Source: Gigantopelta aegis (taxonomy: Eukaryota > Mollusca > Gastropoda > Neomphalida > Peltospiridae). From it: DNA of 64,000 nucleotides. Shown in pieces: positions 34,528 to 45,430 of this stretch. The notes under the pieces were generated by a model that was not told where the DNA came from, made no database searches, and saw only the letters and a program-made list of their open reading frames with translations. The stretch spans positions 59,698,150 to 59,762,149 of the forward strand of contig NC_054712.1 in the NCBI RefSeq assembly GCF_016097555.1. The letters are read 5' to 3'. The number at the start of each line of letters is the position of its first letter. Position 1 is the stretch's first letter. A program made the translations under genes and the position numbers.

Positions 34528-34720
34528 CTGTAGCAGCAAGGGATCTTTTATATGCACTTTCACACAAACAAGACAGCACATACCACGGCCTTTGATATAC
34601 CAGTTGTGGCGCATTTGTTGGAACGGGAAAAACTAGATCAGATATTTGGTCTACGAAGAGGATTCGATTGTTCGACCCAAACACCATAGGCTAGCACTTT
34701 AACGACTGAGCTCCCACCAA
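34528..34720 (-). mobile_element. SINE S3 fragment
   Basis: Contains GCAGCAAGGGATCTTTTATA, CACATACCACGGCCTTTGAT and the head complement CTTTAACGACTGAGCTCCCA. The left part (from the tail complement near 34285) is heavily altered. Confidence 0.6.
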
Positions 34721-34806
34721 AGAGACATTTTAATCCCACCAAAGATTAAAAAAGGATTAACTGACAGCTAATACAGCTGTTTTAAAAGAGACGTTAAATG
34801 TCCGAG

Positions 34807-35425
34807 GGGCGGGATGTAGCCCAGTGGTATAGCGCTCGCTTGACGTGCGGCCGGTTTAGGATCGCTCCTCGTGGATGGGCCCATTGGACTATTTCTCGTT
34901 CCAACCAATGCACTAAGGCTGGTATATCAAATGCCATGGTATGTGCTATCTTGTCTGTGAGATGGTGCATATGAAAGTTCCATTGCTAATAGTGGAAAAA
35001 TTAAGCAGGTTTCCTCTCTAAGAAAAAAAGTTTGTTTTGTTTAACGACACCACTGGAGCTATTGGATGTCAAACATTTGGTAATTATGACCGTAGTCATC
35101 AGAGGAAAGCCGCTACATTTTTCCTAATGCAGCAAGGGATCTTTTATATGCACTTTCCCACAGACCGGAAAGCACATACCACGGCCTTTGTCCAGTTGTG
35201 GTGCACTGGTTAGAACAAGGAAAAACCCAATCAGTTGAATGGATCCACCGAGGTGGTTCGATCCTGCAACGCAAGCACCTCAAGCGAGCACAAAACCGAC
35301 TGAGCTAAATCCCGCCCCTCCTCTCTAAGACTATATGTTAAAATTACCAAATGTTTGACATTCAGTAGCCGATGATCAATAAATAAATGTGCTCTAGTGG
35401 TGTCGTTAAACAAAACAAACTTAAA
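34807..35425 (+). mobile_element. SINE S1 split by another SINE
   Basis: The head GGGGCGGGATGTAGCCCAGT and GTGGTATAGCGCTCG at 34807, the body to GTTTCCTCTCTAAG at 35022, and then, beyond the insert, ACTATATGTTAAAATTACCA and the tail GTGGTGTCGTTAAACAAAAC ending near 35422. The tRNA-like head has a good A-box-like TAGCCCAGTGG. Confidence 0.88.
35023..35318 (-). mobile_element. SINE S3 inserted in SINE S1
   Basis: Flanked by the 11-bp duplication TCCTCTCTAAG (35012-35022 and 35319-35329). From the tail complement GTTTGTTTTGTTTAACGACA to the head complement ACCGACTGAGCTAAATCCCG, with the S3 signature GGATCCACCGAGGTGGTTCG. It starts with an A-run at the insertion point. Confidence 0.9.
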
Positions 35426-35639
35426 TGTCCGACGGGAAAAGGCCCGTACAAATCAATTAAGCAGACAGAATGTTAATTGTGTTCTTGATGCCAACATCAC
35501 TGGGCATCCAACGAAATATAATATCCTTTTATAACAGCGAAATGTAATACTAAAATTATATGGAATATTACCATAATAAACCATAAATGCATAATATGCA
35601 ATTAATGCATGTTTTTGGCATTTTAAACGCCGTAGCATA

Positions 35640-36115
35640 CAGTTGCCCCCCACCCCACCCCCACCCCACCCCCACCCACACACACACGCTTGAGGTCGAA
35701 AGCGTAGATGTAGTTTTTACCTTCTCTAAATAAATAAATAAATATCCTGCTTGAGACTGCTGCCCCCTCACTAAAGATTGTGGCCCCCTCCACACTACTA
35801 TGGGCATGTGTAACCTCTCCGCGTGAATACTGTTGGTGTATTTTTAAACGCTGCACTACCTTCGAAAAATCTTGCGCACACCCTGGATGCAATACAATTA
35901 ATAAACTCATTCTCCCATTTAGATCCGCACCTGTTAAAATATAAATAATTAAAAAGCACAAAAATAAACACAGTTTATAATGTTATTAGAAACTAAAATT
36001 ATACAATCGTGACCAATATTTAATGTTGGTCGATATTTAAATTCGTCTGGCATGGCTAAGTAACACGCGATGGCCATTAAATGCGGAACAAACAGAGAGT
36101 AAAAGATTCCTCGGA
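35640..36115. repeat. diverged direct duplication upstream of CMIP, copy 1
   Basis: Shares with copy 2 the ordered blocks CTTGAGGTCGAAA, AATATTGTTGGTGTATTTTTAAACG-type sequence, TTTAATAAACTCATT, ACAGTTTATAATGTTATTA, CGTGACCAATATTTAA and AACACGCGATGG. The start is a C-rich CCCCACCC run. A nearby TTAGATCCGCCACTG (to 36212) resembles the end of a hAT-like MITE. Confidence 0.8.
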
Positions 36116-36429
36116 TTCTCCAACGTAACAAATTACAAAATAAAAAATATATATAACAAAATTTAGGGGGAGGGGGGCGGCGGGCCTTTGTGGCCCCTTA
36201 GATCCGCCACTGAATTAATGCATGTTGGCATGTACTTTTATTTAACGTAAGATGCCCATAGAAAGCTAGAAAGCGGGGGGGGGGGGGGGGGCTTGGGTGT
36301 TGTTTCCCCCAATGGCGGGCGGGGGGGGGGGGGTGGACGATGCCAATGAGCCCCCGAATAAAACTTTTTTAACTGTTAAATTTCTATAAAATCATACATA
36401 CATACATACATAGTATGGGTTACACCCCC

Positions 36430-36915
36430 CAATATGGGTTGCCCTCCGTCCACTTGAGGTCGAAAATGTACGGGTTTATTCGTCCTACTCTTCATAAATA
36501 AAGATAAAAATGAGGCTTGTGCCCCTACTAGAGACTATGGCTCTCTTATTAGAGGTCGTCTCCCCTCTAAATATCATTTTTATTGGCCCGTGAATATTGT
36601 TGGTGTATTTTTAAACGTTGTACTGCCTCGGTAAAATATTGCACCCCTTCCTGGGTACACTACATTTAATAAACTCATTACTCCCAGCCCCTTTTCAAAC
36701 ATGGATCCGCCACTAGGTTCCGCACCAATCCCACCCTTTGGATCCGCGCTTGTAAATATAAACAATAAAACCCCATTAAATACAGTTTATAATGTTATTA
36801 AAACCTAAAATAATACATTCGTGACCAATATTTAACGTTGGTCGGTATTACAATTCGGCTAATATGTCTAATTAACTTTAATAATAACACGCGATGGTCA
36901 TTAAGTGTAGAACAA
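36430..36915. repeat. diverged direct duplication upstream of CMIP, copy 2
   Basis: Second copy of the 35640-36115 unit, about 790 bp further on, with many substitutions and small gaps. G-runs at 36274-36290 and 36320-36332 and the segment CGCCACTAGGTTCCGCACC lie between or within the copies. Confidence 0.8.
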
Positions 36916-37108
36916 TGTATCATATTATTTCTTAAAATACATTGTAGTTACACGGTAATTAAAATATACACATTGTCAATACATCATAAAAAAAAAGAGT
37001 ATAATATGAAAAATTTAAATGATTTCAACCAACGCACACCTTTTATTTGTCTAGCCTACGTAACAAACGTACGTTACTACGTATGGTTAATACACATGAT
37101 ATAGCGCC

Positions 37109-37144
37109 CGTACGATTATTTATATATATATATATATATATATC
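37109..37144. repeat. TA microsatellite
   Basis: About 14 TA dinucleotides, roughly 300 bp before the CMIP start codon. Confidence 0.85.
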
Positions 37145-37280
37145 AGCCAGCGACGTCATTAGTTTATCACGTGACCTTGGTCTAGCAGTGAGGGGAAAAC
37201 CTATTGAGATTATACATGTGTGTAATACATTGAAACAACACGGTGTGTAGAACATTTGTTTTGGATATACAGTGCGGTTC

Positions 37281-37288
37281 TTTCCCGC
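37281..37288 (+). promoter_or_regulatory. E2F-like TTTCCCGC upstream of CMIP
   Basis: TTTCCCGCC on the coding strand, 152 bases before the start codon. CACGTG (an E-box, near 37170) and GACGTCA (near 37149) are further upstream. Together with higher CpG density than the surroundings, this looks like a promoter or 5' UTR, but no start site can be set from sequence alone. Confidence 0.35.
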
Positions 37289-37439
37289 CACCGGATTTAC
37301 TGTTGTGCTCTGTAGATGAGAGTGAATTCTCTAATGTGTTAATTTCTGGATTTACTGAGTGTCGTCTGCTAGACCTCTTGGCACAGCGAAACGGATCCGT
37401 TCGCTGAGGGCCGAATCGTTGGTGGGAGCGAAAACGAAC

Positions 37440-37751
37440 ATGGCGACAGTTCGTTTGCCCGATGCGTGTCAAACGGATTCTTTGACGGATACACCATCAA
37501 CCCCTAAAACGCCAACACACACGTCGGGTAATTCTTCTCCAGGTTCGACAAACTCGTCCCCGATTTCAACCAAATCGTCGTCGCTGGGGTCAGTGGGGCC
37601 CAAATATAAGTTGGTTACGGATGGCGACATCCAAGTGTGTAGACTGAACCACACTCGCACGATTGTTAGTAAAATAATGAACTCCAAATACCTACGTAGG
37701 TGGGAGAGCCATCACGTCTTGTTAGACCACAGCGAGATTCGGTCATTAACG
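37440..37751 (+). CDS. CMIP: CMIP homologue, first coding exon
   Basis: The ATG at 37440 has a good context (AACATGGCG). It opens 104 codons and ends in phase 0 at a strong donor, ACG/GTGAGT. The first 53 or so residues are Ser/Thr/Pro-rich (TDTPSTPKTPTHTSG then NSSPGSTNSSPISTK) and probably disordered. Residues after that, KYKLVTDGDIQVCRLNHTRT then IVSKIMNSKYLRRWESHHV, match vertebrate CMIP ([39 protein letters not shown]). This is the start of its PH domain. CMIP is a cytoplasmic PH/leucine-rich-repeat adaptor of about 770 residues that affects T-cell signalling in mammals. Its role in molluscs is unknown. An upstream open extension has no ATG. The exon is intact, and the remaining exons were not seen in this window. 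Confidence 0.9.
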
Positions 37752-38076
37752 GTGAGTAAAACGGAGATTTATTTTCTTACCAACCGTATGTCGGTCAATC
37801 CACATTTTGTTTGTTTACATCGCTACGCTCCAGTGAGCTTGTTTTGGCTAGCGTGATACATGGTCATTGAATGATTGGTTAGCCGTTGGGCTAGGTATAG
37901 AGTATATTGTTTTTGTTACAGATTTGTTAGACAACATAACACCCACAACGAGAATTTGTTGTATTTTTAAAAACAGCTATTATTTAAGAAAAAGAAAGGA
38001 ATGTTTGCTTAACAACATTTTAGCACATTTCAAAGTACTATTTGATCTCTAAAGGCCTGATTGCAGTTTGTTTTGT

Positions 38077-39300
38077 TTAAAGCTAGGGTCAACTCCAACA
38101 AGAGCCTTATGTGTTGGAAAGATGCATACCCGGACCACCAACACATACTGACACTTTAGCAAATGAAAAACGCGTAATTTTAGAGTTAATAAAAAAACAT
38201 GATTATTCCTGCTAACTGGGGGCAGCCATTTTGTTTCGTTTTTGTGATGTCCGGTGGGATAGCTTGGGGCGAAGTGACGTCAGCTCCTGACCATCTCCTG
38301 TATGTACAGTGTAAACAAAAGCAGTAATTTTCGACAAGGCGCTTCTCTTTGATCAACCTGACTTGTAAAACAGCATAAATGACGTAATAATATAATAAAC
38401 TATTTAACTAAATATATTTCAAGTTGCATTAACGGAAAAAAATGGGGTTATAGTGTTTTTCTCTGTTTAATAATCCAAAGGAAAAATTTACACTATTACG
38501 CCTATTGATATGCTACGTTGGAGCAAAAAACGATAACCCACAATACCCAAGTGATAATTTTCTTTTCTTTGGGACTACGTAATTGGTCAGTTCTGTGTTT
38601 TTAGATGGAAAAATCTACTTAATCAATAGTTTTACAGAACTATTTACAGTAATAAACCATGTCCATTACAATTTTAGGGGCGACAGGTAATATTCCACAA
38701 TACCGGTATGTATTTTTGTGTCTAGACAGCGTCAATTAATTGGCTCGTCTGGTTACCAATCAAATACACACCTGCCAATCAGGAATCAAAGGTAGAAGCA
38801 ACTAACAGCATAGACCAATTAACTAAGAAAACACTCCGTGTATCATTTCAGTACGTAGGTTAATGCATGGGCAAAACATTGTTAATTGTTTCGACTTGTT
38901 GTGTAGCCACTTTCACAATGGTATTTTATTTGGTATTGAAAAATAATATATATAGTGCTGGATATACTTACTGTTGGCTTACTGGGATGTGTATTATTAC
39001 AGAACATTGCAATGTATGACTATTTATCATCCCGCAAAAACCAGGTAGATTGTGTTTCTCTAGTTCTAAGGCTCATTCCTGACGTGACGCGTTAAGTATT
39101 ACGTAACCACCAGCTCACCAGAGGGCGTACTCACTGAGATGGTACAAAATGGCTGCGCCCGTTATATATAATAGTCGTCACATTTAACCGTTTTATTAAT
39201 TAACTATACGATTATACGTGTTGATATTAAGCACTAATGTGCATTATATATCGTTGAATATGCATACCAGGCCAAATGCCTTAATTGTCCTCTCCTTTAA
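38077..39300. mobile_element. TTAA-flanked element, copy B (uninterrupted)
   Basis: TTAA at both limits (38077-38080 and 39297-39300). Inward ends TTAAAGCTAGGGTCAACTCC and, as complement of the right end, TTAAAGGAGAGGACAATTAA: short related inverted ends. It is the inverted counterpart of copy A at 12910-16860. It inserted exactly at the TTAA of the SINE tail GTTTGTTTTGTTTAACGACA. No transposase. Confidence 0.88.
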
Positions 39301-39482
39301 CAACACCATTAGAGCACATTGGATGTCAATTTTGTTTTCATTTTTAGTCTTAAAGAGGAAATCCCCTACATTTTTTTCATTTTTAGCAAGGGATCTTTTT
39401 ATATACACCATCCCACAGACAGGATAGCACATACATGTACCACAGCCTTTAATGCACTGGCTGGATTAGAAAATGCCCAATG

Positions 39483-39660
39483 GGCCCACCGACAGGGATC
39501 GATTGTAGGTCAACAACATTCATCAGGCGAGTGCTTTACCAATGGTCCCACCGACAGGGATCGATTGTAGGTCAACAACATTCATCAGGCGAGTGCTTTA
39601 CCAATGGTCCCACCGACAGGGATCAATTGTAGGTCAACAACATTCATCAGGGCTAGCCTG
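39483..39660. repeat. 62-bp tandem repeat in a SINE head
   Basis: Three units with CCCACCGACAGGGATCRATT, GTAGGTCAACAACATTCATC and GAGTGCTTTACCAATGG. They are derived from the SINE's tRNA-like head. Confidence 0.85.
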
Positions 39661-39683
39661 CCCCTGATGTTTATTTCAACATT

Positions 39684-39985
39684 TTCTTTAACTACTCCAT
39701 TAGAGCTCATTGATTTATTAATCATCGGCTATTGGATGTAAAACATTTGGTAATTTTGACATATAGTCTTAGAGACGAAACCCGCAACATTTTTCCATTA
39801 GCAGCAAAGGATTTTTTACGTGCACCATCCCACAGACAGGATAGCATATACCACAACCATTGATATACCAGTCATGGTGCACTGGCTGGAAAAAGAAATA
39901 GTTCAATGGGCCCAATGACTGGGATCGATCCCAGACTGTCCACACATCAAGTAAGCGCTTTACCACTGAGCTATGTCCCACCCAG
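39684..39985 (-). mobile_element. SINE S1
   Basis: From TTTAACTACTCCATTAGAGC through ATTGGATGTAAAACATTTGG and CATATACCACAACCATTGAT to the head complement TTTACCACTGAGCTATGTCC. It abuts the amplified SINE heads. Confidence 0.85.
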
Positions 39986-40812
39986 CTGTGGCTGGAACAA
40001 GAAATAAACCAATGGGCACACCGATAGGAATCGATCCCAGACCGACCGCGCATCAGGCAAGCACTTTACCACTATGTCCCACCCATCTCTGGCTGGAACA
40101 AGAAATAAACCAATAGGCACACCGATAGGAATCGATCCCAGACCAACCGCGCATCAGGCAAGCAATTTACCACTGAGCTCTGTTCCACCCAGCTGTGGCT
40201 GGAACAAGAAATAAACCAATGGGCATACCGATAGGAATCGATCCCAGACCGACCGCGTATCAGGCAAGCAATTTACCACTGAGCTCTGTTCCACCCAGCT
40301 GTGGCTGGAACAAGAAATAAACCAATGGGCACACCGATAGGAATCGATCCCAGACCGACCGCGCATCAGGCAAGCAATTTACCACTATGTCCCACCCATC
40401 TCTGGCTGGAACAAGAAATAAACCAATGGGCACACTGATAGGAATCGATCCCAGACCGACCGCGCATCAGGCAAGCACTTTACCACTATGTCCCACCATA
40501 CACTGACTGGAATGAGAAAATGCCCAATCGGCCCACTGTTGGGAATCGATCCCAGACCTACTGTGAGTGCTTTACTACTGGGCTACGTCCCGCCCCACAC
40601 TGACTGGAATGAGAAAATGCCCAATCGGCCCACTGTTGGGAATCGATCCAAGACCTACTGTGCATCAAGTGAGTGCTTTACTACTGGGCTACGTCCCGCC
40701 ACACACTGACTGGAATGAGAAAATGCCCAATGGGCCCACTGTTGGGGATCGATCCCAGACCTACTGTGCATCAAGTGAGTGCTTTACCACAGGGCTACGT
40801 CCCGACCCTCAT
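39986..40812. repeat. tandemly amplified SINE heads
   Basis: Five units of 101-106 bp (GCTGGAAC at 39991, 40092, 40198, 40304, 40405) carry GAACAAGAAATAAACCAAT and GATCCCAGACCGACCGCG. Three units of a second type follow (from about 40500) with ACTGACTGGAATGAGAAAAT and CCCACTGTTGGG. Each unit is only the tRNA-like head half of a SINE (complement), without body or tail. Confidence 0.88.
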
Positions 40813-41016
40813 TACACGTGAGTGACAGGGTTCAAAATTTACCATAGCAATAAAAGCTAGTGCTGTGGTTGTCCTTCTTACTCCGAAAATCTGACATTGT
40901 TGATGTCAAGAAACAAGCCATGGTGCTCTTCCCATACATTGTGTGTTGTTTTTGAAAGAAATAGTAAAATTATCATTGGTAATTTGATAAAATACATCTG
41001 TATGGGATCTAGAGAT

Positions 41017-41322
41017 GGGATTTAGAGATGGGATTTAGCTCAGTCGGTTGACCACTCGCCTGAGGTGCTTGCATTGCTGGATTGAACTGCCTGAGTAGAT
41101 CCATTTAACCGATTGGGTTTTTTCTGGTTCCACCAGGGCACCACAACTGGTCAAAGGCTGTGGTATGTGCTTTCCTGTCTATGGGAAAATGCATATAAAA
41201 GATCCTTTGCTGCTAATGGGAAAATGTAGTGGGTTTGCTCTGATGATTACAAGTCAGAATTAACAAATGTTTGACAATCAATTGATTAATGTGCTCTAGT
41301 GGTGTCGTTAAACAAAACAAAC
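41017..41322 (+). mobile_element. SINE S3
   Basis: The head GGGATTTAGCTCAGTCGGTT, then GCTTGCATTGCTGGATTGAA, the body GTGGTATGTGCTTTCCTGTC and TATAAAAGATCCTTTGCTGC, and the tail CTCTAGTGGTGTCGTTAAAC followed by AAAACAAAC. TAGCTCAGTCGG is a good tRNA A-box relic. Confidence 0.88.
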
Positions 41323-41488
41323 AAGTATGAGATCCAATAAATTGCAGGGAACAATTTTATGAGGATTGTTGTTCAGTTTGCATGTTCTTTATAGAAATTT
41401 AAATTCATGATGGACCAACTTTTGGTTATGTTATAAAATTAACAGTTATATACATGTATTCCAAAAATCAATTTGTCAGTTTAGTACA

Positions 41489-41899
41489 GGCGGGACATAG
41501 TCCAGTGGTAAAGCGCTTGCTTGATGTGTGGTCGGTTTGGGATCAATCCCCATCGGTGGGCCCACTGGGCTATTTCTCGTTCCAGCCAGTACACCACGAC
41601 TGGTATATATCAAAGGCCATGGTATGTGTTATCCTGTCTGTTGGGTGGTTCATATAAAAGATCCCTTGCTACTAATGGAAAAATGTCAAAATGACCAAAT
41701 GTTTGACAGCCAATAGCCGATCTATGATTAATAAATCAATGTGCTCTAGCAACCCCTGCAATTAAGAAAATGTCCATGGCAAAAAAACATGCCATAGAAA
41801 AAACCACCTAAATACAGTCCAAGGCAATCTCTACGCCATTGCCAATTGCCTTGGGCAGTTGCAGGGGTTGCTCTAGTGGTGTCATTAAACAAAACATGT
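41489..41899 (+). mobile_element. SINE S1 carrying a short MITE
   Basis: The head GGCGGGACATAGTCCAGTGG, then GTAAAGCGCTTGC, the B-box-like GGTTTGGGATCAATCCC, body and tail TGTGCTCTAG | TGGTGTCATTAAACAAAAC, the tail being interrupted by a 119-bp insert. Confidence 0.88.
41750..41868. mobile_element. 119-bp MITE with 8-bp target duplication (hAT-like)
   Basis: Flanked by TGCTCTAG on both sides (41742-41749 and 41869-41876), a sequence present once in other S1 SINE tails. The ends CAACCCCTGCAA and TTGCAGGGGT are inverted. The 8-bp duplication is that expected for ordinary hAT elements. No coding content. Confidence 0.85.
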
Positions 41900-41934
41900 T
41901 TTAGTACAAAACCATAGTAAATGTAAAAGCCTAA

Positions 41935-42482
41935 GGTAACTTACATGTTATGTAATATTATTCTAGTAACACATGTTATGTAAATATTATTCTAGTAACT
42001 CACATGTTATGTAATATTATACTAGTAACACATGTTTTGTAAATATTATTCTAGTAACTCACGTTTTGTAAATATTATTCTAGTAACTCACATGTTATGT
42101 AAATATTATTCTAGTAACTCACATGTTATGTAATATTATACTAGTAACACATGTTATGTAAATATTATTCTAGTAACTCACATGTTATGTAATATTATAC
42201 TAGTAACACATGTTTTGTAAATATTATTCTAGTAACTCACATGTTTTGTAAATATTATTCTAGTAACTCACATGTTATGTAAATATTATTCTAGTAACTC
42301 ACATGTTATGTAATATTATTCTAGTAACACATGTTATGTAAATATTATTCTAGTAACTCACATGTTTTGTAAATATTATTCTAGTAACTCACATGTTATG
42401 TAAATATTATTCTAGTAACTCACATGTTATGTAAATATTATTCTAGTAACTCACATGTTATGTAAATATTATTCTAGTAATC
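41935..42482. repeat. minisatellite, 31-bp unit
   Basis: About 18 units of ACATGTTATGTAAATATTAT plus TCTAGTAACTC, with TTTTGT and one-base-shorter (TAATATTATACTAG) variants. AT-rich, with no reading frame. Confidence 0.92.
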
Positions 42483-43608
42483 AAACAATTGATTATCTTA
42501 GGTAAATATCATGCAAGCATATTTTTGGTATTTTGTAATATTGTTCCCTGAGTTGCACAGGGCACCAGGATGAAATAATTTTTGTCTGAAAAAAAGTAAG
42601 TTGCCTTCGTGCCCCTCATTTAAAGAAAAAGGTTGGCTTTTCAAGGAACAATAGGTGTAGTGTGGTGGGGAGGGGGGTGGTGGAGGGCGGTGGGGAGGGG
42701 GGTGGTGGAGGGCAACAAACAGACAATTTTAATATGATCGGGATAGACCTTCAGTGGATATACCATATAGGTATGTAAATTTTGTTTAGTATTCTTTAAC
42801 CTGATAGCTTGACCATTGTGCTATCCCCTAAACCTCGATTATGACTGTGAAAACAAGTCCTTGAGCTGTGCCATTGACCTAATGAAGTTTTCAGCACAAA
42901 CAAACTTAGCCCGCCAATCAGTGTAATCTAGAAGCATCTCTTCAGTGGGACTGCTGTCAGATAGGTACTCCTGTCAGATAGGTACTCCAAGATCAGCTGA
43001 GCTTTATTCCACAAGTGATCACCTGGATTACCATTCTAGGTTGTACTATACCAATTAATTTCCGGCTGGGTCGAAGTTCGAGGTGCACCGAACTTTTGAT
43101 AGAGAAGTTAACACCACAAGTCCTGTGATTGGTTATAAATGTGAGTGTGTTGGTTGTAAAAAAAATTAGTTTCATCTGGGCTAAAAATGTATACAATTTT
43201 AATTCATCTAGTACCACTGTGTCAAGTAGCCTTGTGCTTGGAACATGTATAGGGTACATGTAAAAAAAAGTACTAAAATTTTGTGCGAAACTAGGGGTGT
43301 TGTAAAAACATCTGGTTATACCGAAAATGAGCCATGAAAGGTACCATTTTCTGCAGTTAATACTTTGAGGTAGGGGTTGTAGTACTGATATTTATAGGTC
43401 ATAGTTTGGTTGATATATTGCATATAGTGTTTTTAAACACAAACGTTAACATGGTCGCCTATGGGATTTGAATTGGTATAGTCCAACCTCTAGTGGTAAA
43501 GGACATATCTGAGTGCTGGGTTGATAGGCAGGAGTAGTAATATACTAGTATGTTGCCTATGTGATATCTACATCAGTGGGTTTCTTGTCTTAACATTGTA
43601 AGCAAAAA
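42483..43608. other. mostly unique sequence, nothing recognised
   Basis: A short G-rich tandem repeat (GGTGGTGGAGGGCGGTGGGG type) lies at about 42662-42712. No exon of CMIP or other gene was recognised. It probably lies within the CMIP first intron. Confidence 0.45.
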
Positions 43609-44815
43609 GTCTTCATTGTAGCCCATGATATATGTAACTGTGTACAGAGGGGAGTCTTCATTGTAGCCCATGATATATGTAACGGGAGTACAGAGGGGAG
43701 TCTTTATTGTTCCACATGATATATGTAACTGTACAGAGGGGAGTCTTCATTGTTCCCCATGATATATGTAACTGTGTACAGAGGGGAGTCTTCATTGTAG
43801 CCCATGATATATGTAACTGTGTACAGTGGGGAGCCTTCATTGTAGCCCATGATATATGTAACTGTGTACAGAGAGGAGTCTTCATTGTAGGCCATGATAT
43901 ATGTAACGGGAGTACAGAGGGGAGTCTTTATTGTTCCACATGATATATGTAACTGTGTACAGAGAGGAGTCTTCATTGTTCCCCATGATATATGTAACTG
44001 TGTACAGAGGGGAGTCTTCATTGTAGCCCATGATATATGTAACTGTGTACAGAGGGGAGCCTTCATTGTAGCCCATGATATATGTAACTGTGTACAGAGG
44101 GGAGTCTTCATTGTTCCCCATGATATATGTAACTGTGTACAGAGGGGAGTCTTCATTGTAGCCCATGATATATGTAACTGTGTACAGAGGGCAGACTTCA
44201 TTGTAGCCCATGATATATGTAACTGTGTACAGAGGGGAGTCTTCATTGTTCCCCATGACATATGTAACTGTGTACAGTGGAGAGTCTTCATTGTAGCCCA
44301 TGATATATGTAACTCTGTACAGTGGGGAGCCTTCATTGTAGCCCATAATATATGTAACTGTGTACAGAGGTGAGTCTTCATTATAGCCCATGATATATGT
44401 AACTATGTACAGAGGGGAGTCTTCATTGTTCCACATGATATATGTAACTGTGTACAGAGGGGAGTCTTCATTGTTCCCCATCATATATGTAACTGTACAG
44501 AGGGGAGTCTTCATTATAGCCCATGATATATGTAACTGTGTACAGAGGGGAGTCTTCATTGTTCCCCATGATATGTGTAACTGTACAGATGGGAGTCTTC
44601 GTTGTAGCCCATGATACATGTAACTGTGTACAGAGGGGAGTCTTCATTGTTCCCCATGATATGTGTAACTGTACAGAGGGGAGTCTTCATTGTTCCCCAT
44701 GATATATGTAACTGTGTACAGAGGGGAGTTTTCATTGTAGCCCATGATATATGTAACTGTGTACAGAGGGGAGTCTTCATTGTACCCCATGATACATGAA
44801 ACGTTGTAACGTGGA

Positions 44816-45356
44816 GAGTCTTTTTTTTTTCTTCTTTTTTTATTGTCCCCAGAAACATAAGCAAGGTCAAGGTTGGGGCCTTGAATCATTGCTGTACATG
44901 GTATTATTGTATATACATAAACGATACATAATTAAAGCTATACACTCGTATATAAAGCACTTAGTAAACAATATGTGTATACATATGCATGTGCGTGTGT
45001 GAGAGGGATAGAGAGAGAGAGAGAGAGAGAGAGATAGAGGGGGGATGGGGGGGGGGGGGGGACAGACAGACACGAACATGTGGAGTAACAGGGAGGAAGC
45101 CGAAGATAGACAAAAGGGAACAGAAACGGCGCGAGCCGTATGCACACATACATAGTATTCAATATTAAGATGAAACAGATAGGCTTAACATGATATTGTA
45201 AAACAGGATATTAGCAATGCAAAAGCCTTACATAACTGAAGAGGAAATATTCTGGAGACTAGGAAGAAGAGTACTAGAAATAGAACAAAGAGTGAGAGAA
45301 TAAAGAAGAAGAAGAAGAGAAAAAAAAAAAAAAAAAAAAAAAAAACTTTCTTGAAA
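44816..45356 (-). mobile_element. LINE 3' end inserted in the 45-bp array
   Basis: TTTATTGTCCCCAGAAACAT followed by GGTTGGGGCCTTGAATCATT and GCTGTACATGG matches the 3' region of the LINE at 22318 onward. The minus strand begins with an A-rich end and finishes at an A-rich stretch (45322-45346). GA repeats (45003-45034) and a G-run (45047-45061) lie inside. No coding domain is left. Confidence 0.7.
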
Positions 45357-45430
45357 GAGAGCCTTCATTGTAGCCCATGATATATGTAACTGTGTACAGA
45401 GGGGAGTCTTCATTATAGCTCATGATATAG

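Larger units (their letters stand above)
38067..39660 (-). mobile_element. SINE S1 split by a TTAA element
   Basis: The tail complement GTTTGTTTTGTTTAA ends at 38080, and the SINE resumes at 39297 with TTAACAACACCATTAGAGCA. The body follows with AAGGGATCTTTTTATATACA and AGGATAGCACATAC, and the head complement is repeated three times (62-bp unit, 39483-39660). Confidence 0.85.

Noticed and set aside
34807-34880. tRNA gene-like sequence with A- and B-box-like motifs
   Set aside because: It is the head of a SINE: the body and GTCGTTAAAC tail follow, and the same head recurs at many sites. No complete cloverleaf with acceptor stem was found.
37359-37439. N-terminal extension of the CMIP exon
   Set aside because: The frame is open but has no ATG. 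The first ATG with a good context is at 37440.
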